Assembly: GCF_017562075.2 (NCBI RefSeq) | Contig: NC_054081.1 | Span: forward strand, 12,464,528 to 12,528,527 | Origin: Anopheles merus | Taxonomy: Eukaryota; Arthropoda; Insecta; Diptera; Culicidae | DNA length: 64,000 nucleotides | Direction: 5' to 3' | Shown here: in pieces, positions 35,801 through 44,950 of the stretch | How positions within the stretch are numbered: the first letter of the stretch is position 1 | How the letters are laid out: every line of letters begins with the position of its first letter | Translations under genes and position numbers: made by a program | Notes under the pieces: model-generated | What the model saw: the letters and a program-made list of their open reading frames with translations, nothing else | Databases searched by the model: none | Told to the model about the DNA's origin: nothing

Positions 35801-38800
35801 ATGTGACCGAGCGACGCCTGTCCCACGTGACACCCCAGTGGCTCGAGCCGAACCAGACAACGGTCGGTGCTGCTGGTGCTGCTGGTGTTGGCACTGGTGC
35901 TGCGGCCACTGGGCCATCCGGCGGTTCGCCAACATCGCGCGATCCTTCCCCGAACACGCAGGCCCAGCAGCAGCAGCAGCAGCAGCAGCAACCGCGGTAC
36001 GGTACGGAGCGTGTGTCGCTCGACGACGACGGCAAAAAGCTGCACATCCAAACGTCGGCAACTGCGGCCAGTAAGTAACGCGCGGCCCCACAACCCGCCA
36101 CTCCCAAAGTGCTCATTTGCTTCTTTTGCTTTGTTTTTTTGTGTGTCTCAGTGCCAAAGATACACATTCAGCCGCTGCCGCGCCATCGGCCCACCACGGA
36201 GACCAACTTTGAGAACACCGAGGTGGAGGAGCTGATTGCCATGCTGCGCGAGACGGAGAATCTCGAGGAGCAGGGCGACATACTGCAGCATCTGGTCGAT
36301 ACGCAGGGGCTCGATTTCAACACCGGTACGTTGCTGTGCGCGATGCACGCGGGTTGTGGTTCACGGGAGAAGTTACCTGTTGCGGGTTGAAACGGATTTA
36401 TCTGACCGATGTGAGACGCAAAGAGCTTGAGAGGGAATGTTTAAAGCATCATGCTCTGTTGCTAAATGTATAACTCTACGCTGTTACATTTGCAATCAGA
36501 TAAATCAGTTTCGCCTGGGTTTTTATTGTTTTCGTGCGTAATTTGTGCTTGCTCCGTACACCGATTGGCAATTAGCTGTGTGCTGTACATTAATCACTGT
36601 CACAAAACCGGTTCCCAGAAAAGGTTAACGTTGGTTAGAACATTTTCATGTTTGATCTTGTTTTGTCTAAATTGCTTTTTTATGTTTCAAGCCAAAATTA
36701 AATGTCAACAAACCACTTTTACTAGTTCAAAATTCACTCTAGCTATAAAAACGTTGATTTTTTCACGCTTCAATTTGGGATTGTTTGTAGCAGATTGTGT
36801 GTTTAATTTTTTTTAATACCGTGTAACTCCTGTTTTTTGCATTCCTCTCTTCATCAAATACCTCTCGTAACGAGTAAAATCTCGCATAATGAGCAATATC
36901 ATTTGCGTATTTTTTTGATTTTTTTATACATGTGTGTTTTGTGTGTGTTTGGACTTTTCAACATTTGATCGTCCAGACGATCATAGAAACCTTTAGGAGG
37001 TGTCCCTTACTGGAAACGTTGGAGTTTAGAGGCCTTAGCTTGGGAAGGGGGACATAGCTAAACTTTTTAAATGAGAAGTCAATAGATGTTGGATGGGAAT
37101 AGTCCTATCCTAACAGTCCGAACGAAGCTGACTTGCCACGGTCGGAATCAGTTTCATTTATCCTCAAATGAAGTTAAGGGTTTCGCACATTTGGTTCCGG
37201 GTTTAATGTTGGAAAGTTATTGTTTTCACTGAGCTAGATACGTTTGTCTTTTGTTGACAAGAACAATGGTTCTTGTCACTTAGTTCCTGTTTTGGGTTTA
37301 ATGTATATACTGTTCCTGCTTTGGGTTAAATACTGTTCCTGCTTATGTTGTGCGTTTCGGTTGTTTTTGATAAACACACATCTGTTATTTGTTTGAATGG
37401 ACGGCCTGAACTCTTCCGGGTGTGTTGCTATGGTATGATCTAACTTACTGAATGTGTTATAATGAATGTGTTACTATTTGGCTTTCCAAAGTGTGTTACA
37501 ATGTGTTTATTGCTGATAGTGAAAATTGAGCTTTTCTTTAGTTTTGATTATCGCTCAGGCCCTCTGGCTTCTGAATGACGAAAGAGTTATTGTTTGAATG
37601 TTATGTAACAATCTCTTTGGCTACCTCAAAATTAATTATCGCTCAGACAAAACAGAAAATTTAGAAACTAAGAATCTTTAAATATAAAATCATTGCCAGG
37701 GAGAGAAGTGCCATATAATTGGGCACAAGTTTGTGGTATATTTTATTTTACTTTATTTTATGTTAGGCTATAAATAGCTACCACCGATGGCTACGTATAG
37801 GAAAACTAAAACATAAAATTAACATTAACCAACTAATAGCTTAAATCTAACCGGACATCCGACTGCGTGGTAATGAATTGAGTCTCGAAAGTCTGTATAG
37901 GCCGGCATGTCCGCGTAGGACGTTACGCCAAATAGAAAAAGATCTCAATGCTGGAGCGTGGCAATGAATGAATTTTGCTATGTGTTGGGTCATTTTTTTT
38001 TATTTAATTTTTATAGAGACTTTGAGCCTTCTGTATGTATCTTGAATGAACGCACTTGAATTTTTACCTGAGAGCTTGTTTGTGCAACTAAATTCTTGTG
38101 GTGCACAATGCGTTTAGCCTTCTGCAATAACTAATTGGATAATTGGTATATCGGACTATTAGACTCTACGGTAGAGCATTGTACAGTGTGATGTCAACCT
38201 GTACAGTATAATATTATTAGATACTATTTGATTCTGATCAGAATTATTAATTCAATCGAAGTAGTGCAAATCAATCCGCAATGATTTTAGCAAGCCGATT
38301 AAACTTGTTGGCTGTTTGACTTTGCATAAAAATTGCATATGTGTATAGCAAAACATTTCTGATTTGCTTCTTTATTGTTGTTCTTCTTCTTTGGCATAAC
38401 AACCGATGAGTTACTTCTCGACGGAATGGTGAACTCAATATGTTGATTGATTGGCAGTTTTACATCAAAGAGAACTCCAACATCACGAATAACATAAACA
38501 CGATGTAATGCCAAAGAGTTTAACGTATAATTGTAGTACAAAAACCTGGGGACCGAGAGAAAGATATGGACGCACCTGTTTTTTAATACAAAGGGAAAGA
38601 AACTGTGCAGAACAGCAAAGCGAGAAGGCGTCTAATAAACATTGAAGAGACGCATACGATTGCCAGTGGAGTTGTTATAGTTGTGGGACACTTTATTGAC
38701 TCTTTGTTAAGCGAAATGAACTTAATATAATGGGAATTGGACACTACAGCACCCTTGTTGGACAAATCTAATAGGAATTTCCAAGCAGCCTGTCCAAAAA

Positions 38801-41800
38801 GCGTGCCAGAGAGTCCTATTTCCATCATTTGAAGTTCACTTTCCATAAGAAAGAGTCAGGGAAGTGTCCCACAACTATAAAAAACCCCTGGAAACCCCTG
38901 TAATTGGTATATCAATTGCTGCCCCTTGAAAAAGTTTCATTTGTCTACAAGTGTGTCGTAGATTTGATGCGAATGCATTTATTGAACTCTTAATTCGTGG
39001 TGTAGAATATTTACCACAAAGTTTCAATTGTAATGAAAGTGGTTTATTTTGGAAGAAAATCTTCCACAGAGACAACCCGATTAAAGATCGTTTGCCATTG
39101 TTATTTTTCAGTAAGTCAAGTGAGAAAATCGCGAAAATGGTAAAGAAAATGATTTGGGGAAATGCGATTTCTAACATGAGACAATATTTGGGACAATAGT
39201 GGACGGGGGACTGAAGGGTGGAGACTTCGGGAACCATCTTCTACAAATCAAACCCAAATCCTGGCATACGTTGATCATATAAGCATCATTGGTCTGCGGC
39301 TCTCCTATGTAGCAGAAGCTTGCCAAACTACGTAGGCGTGAGGTACAGATAGGAGAACGTACTTGTGAAGTTGTCCCAGAATTCACCTATGTTGATTCAA
39401 GGGTCAGTTCCGACAATAGCATGGATGAGTTGTAAGCAAGGACATTCATTCTACAGTCTAAGATAGCAGTTCACCTCAACGAACCTGTCGCGACGGACGA
39501 AGCTGCGACTATACAGTACCTATATAGTACCGGTACTCCCATACGCCTCTGAGTTATGCGCACTGTCCAAATCTGATGAAACCTTTCTGGCCGCTCTCGA
39601 GAGGATGATGCTCTTAGTCTACTACGATTGTTAATCGAGAAGCTATCGTCTTTTTTAATCGTCATTTATTTTGACGACTTCCATTCGCGATGCCACCCAT
39701 AGACTATAGAAAATAATGTCTCATAACTGCCATACAAACGGTCGGAAAAAAAAAATCCCTAACGAGTTCAGGATTATGCATTTGATATCTGTAAAAAGAT
39801 ATCATAAAAAGGCGAACAGTGTACAAAATATTTTCGGAGTTTTAAGGGAACTAGGGGCTCCAACTAGATCCCCCGCATAGGATAAATCCGCCTCTGGGCT
39901 CCACTGTATTGGAACACGGATGTAGACATAATTTGCGTTAAAATAATGTTTTGTCGTGCACAATAATTATCACCAAATATTTCAATCTTCAAGATTGTTT
40001 TATTCCTTGCAAAAAGCTGCCTGTGAAATGGCTTTGCTGAAAAAAAAATCAACTTTTCAATTAATCTTAAGCTAGTGATAAGGGGTTTGTTGACACTTAA
40101 TTCTGACATGCAAAAACTCTGTACTAGCGACATCATGCGGTTATCATTTTAACTATAGCATTCAATTGCTTTACCTGGTTGTTTGTCTCTTAATTATTAA
40201 TTTTCTTTATTTTACCCATCTTAAGAATGGTTTAATTTAAAATAACACATTTTGCACTCTAATCAATAGAATTTTTCTAATATTTTTCCTTTTTAAAGTT
40301 AATACTTTATACTAATTTAAATATATGGAATAGATAAATTCAACTAAAAAGTTAAAAGTGCAATAACAAGTACTGAAATGCACGTGGCTTCCATCAAGCA
40401 ATTCTTTGAACTGTTTAACGTGGCGGTAAACGCATTTTGAGCTACTTATACAGTAAAGTAACATAACAACCAAGCATGAACACAACTTCTACCAGGACAA
40501 TAACACGGGCTGGCACACTTTATGTATCTTCTTATATAAATATGTGTTTTGCTTTTTCTTGTTGTCGTCGTCGTGCGATGTTTCTGCTGCTCAACTAATT
40601 TATATTTCTTTCCTTACTTGTTTGACGTTGACGTTTCGTTCTGCTGCCTCATCTTACCTTCCCGCTATCCTGCCCCTGCTGCACTCCTTGTGCACTTGTT
40701 CTATGTCCTGTGTGTATGTGTGTGTGTGTTTGTGTGTGCTTGTACCGTCGTCCCGCGTCCCGGTGCCGCGGCTATGGTGATAATGCTGCTTTGCCTTGCT
40801 GCCTGCCTCGTCCTGCACTTGTCCGCACATCGCACCGGTTTCTGCTTCTGCAACTGCGCCCAACCACCCACCCACTGCTGCCGTTGCCTCTATCGGTGGC
40901 ACTGGTTGGGTCGGGGTTAACCCTGCTTGCCGCGCGCACAACGCCGCTGCTACTGCTGCACGATCGCTGTGGGGTTGGGGGTACACACGGGCCTGGATGG
41001 ATAGAGTTAACTGCGGGCGCTAATGAAGATTCCCCTTCCCAAGGCATGCTGGAGGAGGGCAGGGTAGTGACGGTGCGCGGTCTGCTGAAGGGCCTGTACG
41101 AGAAGGCGTGCCAGCAGAAGATGTGGGGCCTGGTGCGCCACACCGCCGGCATGCTCGGCAAGCGGGTCGAGGACCTAGCGAAGGCCGTTACCGATCTGCT
41201 CGTGCGCCAGAAGCAGGTAAGCGCAGGGGGGGGGGGGGGGGGGGTGGCGCTCAGCCGGTAATATCTTCACTAATCGCTTCCGCTCCCCCCTTTAACTGCA
41301 CAGGTTACGGTCGGCATGCCGCCGAACAGCGAGCACACGATAACGGCCCCGCTGCCCGAGATGGAGCTGCGCGCCGTCATCCACGAGGCGTACGGGGACG
41401 ACGAGAGCACGGCGATGCTGTCCCAGGAGCTGCTCGTCTATCTCGCGATGTTCATCCGCACCGAGCCGCAGCTGTTCCACGAGATGCTGCGGCTGCGCGT
41501 CGGCCTGATCATCCAGGTGATGGCGAAGGAGCTGTCCCGCACGCTCAACTGCGACGGCGAGCAGGCCTCGGAGCATCTGCTCAACCTGTCGCCGTTCGAG
41601 ATGAAGAACCTGCTGCACCACATCCTGAGCGGCAAGGAGTTCGCGATCAACAGCGTCGCCCGCGGCAACATCTCGATCGTGAGCTGCAAATCGAGCCGGG
41701 TGAGCAAGAAGAGCCAGATCGGCATCGGCGAGCCGGAGGCGGCCGAGGGCTCGCTGATCGACGACCGGCAGGGGCAGTGGCTGCGGCGCCGCCGCCTCGA

Positions 41801-42344
41801 CGGCGCCCTCAACCGGGTGCCGCGCGACTTCTACCCGCGCGTCTGGACGGTGCTGGAGCGCTGCTCCGGGCTGGCGATCGAGGGCCGCATCCTGCCGCAG
41901 AGCCTCACGCAGGAGATGACACCGAACGAGCTGAAGTTTGCGCTCGAGGTGGAGACGGCGCTGAACACGATCCCGCAGCCCGAGTACCGGCAGCTGGTGG
42001 TGGAGGCGCTGATGGTGCTGACGCTCGTCACCGAGCACAACATACTCGCGTCGATCGGCACGATCATCTACGTCGAGCATCTGGTGCACCGGGCGAACCA
42101 GCTGTTCCTGGAGGATCAGCGCAAAAGCCACGGCGACGCGATGCTGTGCTGCGCGAAGAACAAGGACGTGCGGGAGACGACCACCGCCGGGCTGCTGCTG
42201 TGCGGCGGGGCCGCCTACATCTGCCAGCACCTGTACGACAGTGCGCCGAGCGGCAGCTACGGCACGATGACGTACATGGCCCGGGCGGTCGCCTCCGTGC
42301 TGGAGCTGCCGAAGCACGGCGACATGGACTGCACCATCTCGTAA
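26864..42344 (+). CDS. PHKA: Phosphorylase b kinase regulatory subunit alpha, complete, with alternative exon 4
   Basis: Exons: 26864-26992, 27103-28218, 28329-28652, exon 4 as 30136-30283 or 31749-31896, 35290-35454, 35528-35695, 35777-36070, 36152-36325, 41044-41216, 41304-42344. All junctions are GT-AG and in phase, giving 1243 aa (human subunits are about 1220-1235). The start MRSRSNSGVRLD matches the family N-terminus. Residues 44-523 form the glucoamylase-like domain (WGHLQIDA, FYIESAYCIPDYGIWERGDK, LQGRYGC.RFLRDGYKTPKED, LWGQSLYILGKL). The last exon has the HILSGKEF, RQGQWLRRRRLDGALNRVP and YDSAPSG.YGTMTY blocks and ends in CTIS, a CaaX prenylation box. The alpha subunit restrains the gamma catalytic subunit until phosphorylation or Ca2+/calmodulin activates it, driving glycogen breakdown. 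A polyglutamine run lies in exon 7. Confidence 0.96.
28788..29680. mobile_element. hAT-type MITE copy 1, 8-bp target duplication, in kinase intron 3
   Basis: 893 bp starting CAGTGCTGCAAAATGTCA and ending TGACATTTTGCAGCACTC. The flanks are GGGATGAC (28780-28787) and GGGATGAA (29681-29688), an 8-bp duplication with one mismatch. The interior has repeated GTCATGAC-like words and a nested stem-loop (AGCATACTTTCTCGCTC...GAGCGAGAAAGCATGCT, 29098-29162). Confidence 0.92.
29681..30135 (+). other. Remainder of kinase intron 3
   Basis: Holds (CA)n and (AAC)n tracts at 29730-29790 and a long pyrimidine tract (TTCTTCTTC...) ahead of the exon 4a acceptor CACTAG at 30130-30135. Nothing else was seen. Confidence 0.6.
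30136..30283 (+). CDS. PHKA: Kinase exon 4a (alternative)
   Basis: 148 nt, phase 0 in and phase 1 out (acceptor CTAG, donor GTCGGT). It encodes a segment beginning FSDVNRFYIASDNELM and containing NLLGRPLLTL, matching the vertebrate block that starts F.D...FYLA.DN. It has exactly the length and phase of exon 4b, so including both would shift the frame. Confidence 0.88.
30284..31748 (+). other. Intron between the two alternative exons
   Basis: 1465 nt of T-rich, low-complexity DNA with (CT)n at 30325-30345, several poly(A)/poly(T) runs and (GT)n near 31689-31705. No third exon-4 copy was seen. Confidence 0.7.
31749..31896 (+). CDS. PHKA: Kinase exon 4b (alternative)
   Basis: 148 nt, phase 0 in and phase 1 out (acceptor CACCAG, donor GTAATT). 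It encodes IFDHDEYYTSRDPALL...WRHLLGRPTITLMATHWLL, which aligns without gaps to exon 4a with 15 identities in 49 residues, including LLGRP and TL. The TIT segment is closer to vertebrate alpha subunits, while exon 4a keeps the FY.A.DN motif. Confidence 0.88.
32035..32838. mobile_element. AGTGATGGG-ended element filled with GGAATC/GATTCC simple repeats
   Basis: The left end AGTGATGGGAAAAATG and the right end CTCCCACCACT form short, hAT-like inverted termini. Between them lie two arrays of 6-12-bp units: 32055-32310 (TTCCGGAATCGG-like) and 32480-32815 (GATTCCGGAGCC-like). Both strands are open in several frames because the repeat lacks stops. It lies in the kinase intron just after exon 4b. A second AGTGATGGG-ended element is at 57647-58091. 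Confidence 0.75.
33417..34206 (-). mobile_element. Non-autonomous hAT-like element, copy B (inverted)
   Basis: Reverse complement of copy A at 13660-14562. It begins CAGGTATGACAAACTGGTGG followed by CCCGCGGG, a hAT-like terminus. A segment TTATGTTACCCATAACATCA is tandemly duplicated at 33591-33655, unlike copy A. It lies in the kinase intron before exon 5. Confidence 0.75.
34207..35289 (+). other. Rest of the kinase intron before exon 5
   Basis: AT-rich and without recognisable elements. The chosen acceptor (CCGCCAG, ending 35289) lacks an adjacent pyrimidine tract; the nearest tract is about 30-100 nt upstream. It was picked because it fits phase 1 from both exon 4 versions and joins directly to the conserved NNKVPLAMIQTMKKLKSGY. 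Confidence 0.6.
38675..38880. repeat. 17-bp perfect inverted repeat pair
   Basis: TTATAGTTGTGGGACAC (38675-38691) is repeated inverted as GTGTCCCACAACTATAA (38864-38880). It lies just upstream of a pogo-transposase fossil and could be the ends of a small non-autonomous element, but no target duplication is clear. Confidence 0.6.
38920..39140 (+). pseudogene. Pogo/Tigger-type transposase fragment
   Basis: A short plus-strand frame reads EYLPQSFNCNESGLFWKKI followed by KDRLPLLF. This resembles the DDE transposase block that normally reads YLPEQVFN.DETGLFWK and KDRLTLLL. The second catalytic Asp region appears as NCNES rather than N.DET, so it is inactive. Only this piece of the gene is present. 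Confidence 0.75.
39250..39640 (+). pseudogene. Non-LTR reverse transcriptase fossil
   Basis: Across several frame breaks the plus strand gives AYVDHISIIGLRLSYVAEA, VPEFTYVDSRVSSDNSM, QFTSTNLSRRTKLRLYSTY and ALSKSDETFLAALER. This is the C-terminal palm/thumb order of insect LINE reverse transcriptases. The catalytic YADD motif reads YVDH. It is too degenerate to place in a clade. Confidence 0.82.
41217..41303 (+). other. Short kinase intron 9 with a 19-G run
   Basis: This 87-nt intron carries an uninterrupted run of 19 G at 41226-41244, starting nine nucleotides after the donor GTAAGC. Confidence 0.8.
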
Positions 42345-42828
42345 GATGGGGGTGGTGTGCGGCTGTTTTGTTTTCTTTTTTTTATTTCCGTTCAGCTGTG
42401 TGTGTGTGTGTGTGTGTGTTTACTTAATCGAAGCGAGAAGAGGAAGATGCTTAATTGAACCCGGGGGACCTCTTCCTGTGTGCTCTGCTCTACCCAACAC
42501 ACGCACACACGCACACACGCAATCGCGTTGTTATCGCGGCCCGATTAGTCGTAGTTGTTGTTGTTTATGCTCCTCGAGTGGGGCGGGGCAAGGGGGTATG
42601 ATATAGATAGGAAGCAGGCTGTTGTTACATACACCCGCTCGGCAGGAATACTCTCTCTAAGGGCACGGGAAGGAGGACGGCTCTGCGCTTGACAGTAAAG
42701 TTTGTTATAGAAAGCGATCTGATTTTTTTTTTGTTTTACAAATTCTCCTCCGCCCCACCCAACACGAGGACGACAATTTATAGATTAGATGCGTATACAC
42801 TAAGCAATAGCTGTATCTCTCCCTCGCT

Positions 42829-42830
<2 letters not shown>

Positions 42831-42896
<66 letters not shown>
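42831..42896 (+). repeat. (CT)33 microsatellite
   Basis: Uninterrupted dinucleotide run downstream of the kinase stop codon, probably in the 3' UTR. Confidence 0.95.
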
Positions 42897-42899
<3 letters not shown>

Positions 42900-42933
42900 C
42901 GCTCTCTTTCGCTTTCTGCTGTACATGTCTTTG

Positions 42934-43230
42934 CTGGGTTTTCCAAGTCACTTTCGAATGTGAAAACACTGGTTTTCACCGCGTGCAAGATGTTGTACGC
43001 CGCACTGATATTTCATTTCCATCATAATCATTTTCAATTTCTTCAGCATGATTTTCAACACGCCTATGGCTGGATTGAGATTTGACAGTTCTTTGTGATG
43101 TGTTTGAAAATCCTGTGTTAAATCTGAAAACCTCATTATGAAGCGAATACACCATTTGACAGCTGTTGAAAAACATCTTGGAAGCGGTGAATAATTATGT
43201 GCAAATTAGACAGTGATTTGGAAAACCCTG
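42934..43230. mobile_element. CAGGGTTTTCC-family MITE, copy 1
   Basis: The left end CTGGGTTTTCCAAGTCACT pairs with the right end AGTGATTTGGAAAACCCTG, which is followed by TA. The interior is itself partly palindromic (GCAAGATGTTG versus AACATCTTGG). Confidence 0.8.
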
Positions 43231-43282
43231 TAATGATCGGTTAAAGTAAATTAAAAAAAAAACACTCACTAAAACCAAAATA

Positions 43283-43588
43283 CAGGGTTTTTGCTGAGTC
43301 AATTTCCAATGTCAACGACAACTGTTTTCATTACTTGCGAGATGTTTTTCATCAGATGGCAAATGTTGTATTTGCATCACAAAACATTTCTCATTTCTTT
43401 CGCATGATTTTCAAAACACAACCACAAGCTGTACTGACTTTAACAGCTCTTTGTGGTGTGTTAAAAATCATGTGGAAGAATTGAAATTTTATTGTGATGC
43501 AAATGTAACGCGTGACAGCTGTTGCAGAAACATCTTGCAAGCGATGAATAAATGCTGTGCACATAAGCGATTGCCTTGGAAAATCCTG
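43283..43588. mobile_element. CAGGGTTTTCC-family MITE, copy 2
   Basis: Starts CAGGGTTTTTGCTGAG and ends CCTTGGAAAATCCTG, with TA on both sides (43281-43282, 43589-43590). It shares interior blocks with copy 1: TTTCTTTCGCATGATTTTCAA, TTTGTGGTGTGTT and AACATCTTGCAAGC. Confidence 0.85.
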
Positions 43589-43639
43589 TAAAATTGCCTT
43601 CAAACGTGAGTGTTGTTTCATTGCTCACTTCCACCAATT

Positions 43640-43885
43640 GAATTTACGTTTGAATCAAAGGAGCAATGAAATCCAATAATTTTGAAAACATTGCAAACAT
43701 CTTGATGAAATGCGGCTTCAAACCGCTGTGAAAAAAACGATAGCAATAGACTACACAAAGTGTTGAAAATCATGCTGAAGAAATTAAAAATTAAGATGGA
43801 AATGATGGATCAGAGCGATGTGGAATAACATTTTGCACGCGTTGAAAAACAATGTTTAAATTCAAAAATGACTTGGAGAATCCTG
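43640..43885. mobile_element. CAGGGTTTTCC-family MITE, diverged copy 3
   Basis: Recognisable from GAAAATCATGCTGAAGAAATT, GATCAGAGCGATGTGG and the terminal GACTTGGAGAATCCTG followed by TA. The left end is unclear. Confidence 0.6.
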
Positions 43886-44235
43886 TATCGGTCGCGTGAA
43901 AAAGCAGTCCTATTCGGGCACAGACACCGCTCCCTGAAAAGCTCCTCTCTGTGTAGGATACCCACCACCTTCCACCATTGTTTCAGTCTCTATCTCTCTC
44001 TCTGTTCTAAAAAAAATAATAAAAATGACATCCCGCATTAAACGGGCCCAACTCTGGGGCAGAGGGCAGGGGAGCGAGGTTTAAAGAGAGAATGCTAATA
44101 AAGATACGAGCAAACCAAATAAAAAAAGGTAACCCCCCCCCCTCCCCTCAATGAAATGATGTATGTTGCAAAAAAGTTAAAATAGAAGAAAAAACAAAGC
44201 ACTATATTGTTCAAGTTATTCGCACGTGGTTTTGT

Positions 44236-44241
44236 TTTATT
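44236..44241 (-). terminator. Candidate poly(A) signal of the minus-strand gene
   Basis: AATAAA on the minus strand, about 0.7 kb beyond the stop codon at 44951. If used, the MITE at 44581-44891 would lie in the 3' UTR. Confidence 0.3.
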
Positions 44242-44580
44242 TCTGACTGTTTAGTTCATTTGTGCGTAGTGGTATTCGTTCACTTTGGAGTTCGATTGCG
44301 AAGTTCTCTTCCTGTTTTGTTCAAACCACTTCAACCCTCTCCCCCTCTGTGAGGTTTTGTGAATTCATTCATTTTGTTTCCCTTACGCAAGAGAAAGTAA
44401 GAGGGAGAGGGAGAGAGAAAAAAACGTAAAACAAAAAATAATATGATAAGCATAAAAGTTGTCTGTGTTCTCGCACATGTGGTGTATGTGTGAGCGGGTT
44501 TGTTTGCGAGGCTTCCAGTGGATGGAAGGGTGGGTGATGGTGGGGGGGGGGGGACACATTTCTCGCTGCACATTTCGGAC

Positions 44581-44891
44581 CAGTGCTGCAAAATGTCACG
44601 AGCATCACGAGATGTTCACCAACGAAAACAATGTTCATTGCTGATACTCGAAACGAAAGTGCGTCATGACATAGTCATGTCAGTGACATTTTGCAGAATT
44701 GATCACAGCAACAACAACAAAAAAGTCATGACATTGTGACTGACCAGGCGTTGGTCGCAAAACTGTCACGAAGCATGCATTGGTCACACCAATCGTTTTG
44801 AGTATCACCTCTGATTATCAATATTGAATACGTGACGCTGACATGGATTTTTTTTTGTTTATGACATCGACAGTGACATTTTGCAGCACTG
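44581..44891. mobile_element. hAT-type MITE copy 2 with perfect 8-bp target duplication
   Basis: 311 bp from CAGTGCTGCAAAATGTCACG to TGACATTTTGCAGCACTG. It is flanked on both sides by TTTCGGAC (44573-44580 and 44892-44899). It is a shorter relative of 28788-29680, sharing AGCATCACGAGAT.TTCACC and GACTGACCA.GC.TTGGTCG-type interior words. Confidence 0.96.
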
Positions 44892-44950
44892 TTTCGGACC
44901 ATCACACAACAAACCCGTGTAGTAGTTGAGACGCCGCCCCGCTGCTCGCG

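Larger units (their letters stand above)
36326..41043 (+). other. 4.7-kb kinase intron 8
   Basis: Donor GTACGT at 36326, acceptor CCCAAG ending at 41043. Most is AT-rich and unremarkable, but 38.7-39.7 kb contains transposon fossils (separate entries). 40550-41000 is GC-rich with (GT)n near 40715-40735; no exon was identified in it. Confidence 0.8.
42345..44330 (+). other. 3' UTR and flank of the kinase gene
   Basis: Contains (GT)n at 42400-42420, (CT)33 at 42831-42896, three related MITEs (separate entries) and AATAAA hexamers at 44097-44102 and 44118-44123 that could end the transcript. The poly(A) site is not provable here. Confidence 0.5.

Noticed and set aside
40549..41043. Possible extra kinase exon in the GC-rich end of intron 8
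   Set aside because: The frame before 41044 has no family similarity, and the phase-1 acceptor at 41043 joins directly to the conserved LLKGLYEKA segment.
41108..42427. 439-aa and 341-aa ORFs overlapping the last kinase exons
   Set aside because: Out-of-frame and antisense shadows; the kinase frame carries the family motifs.
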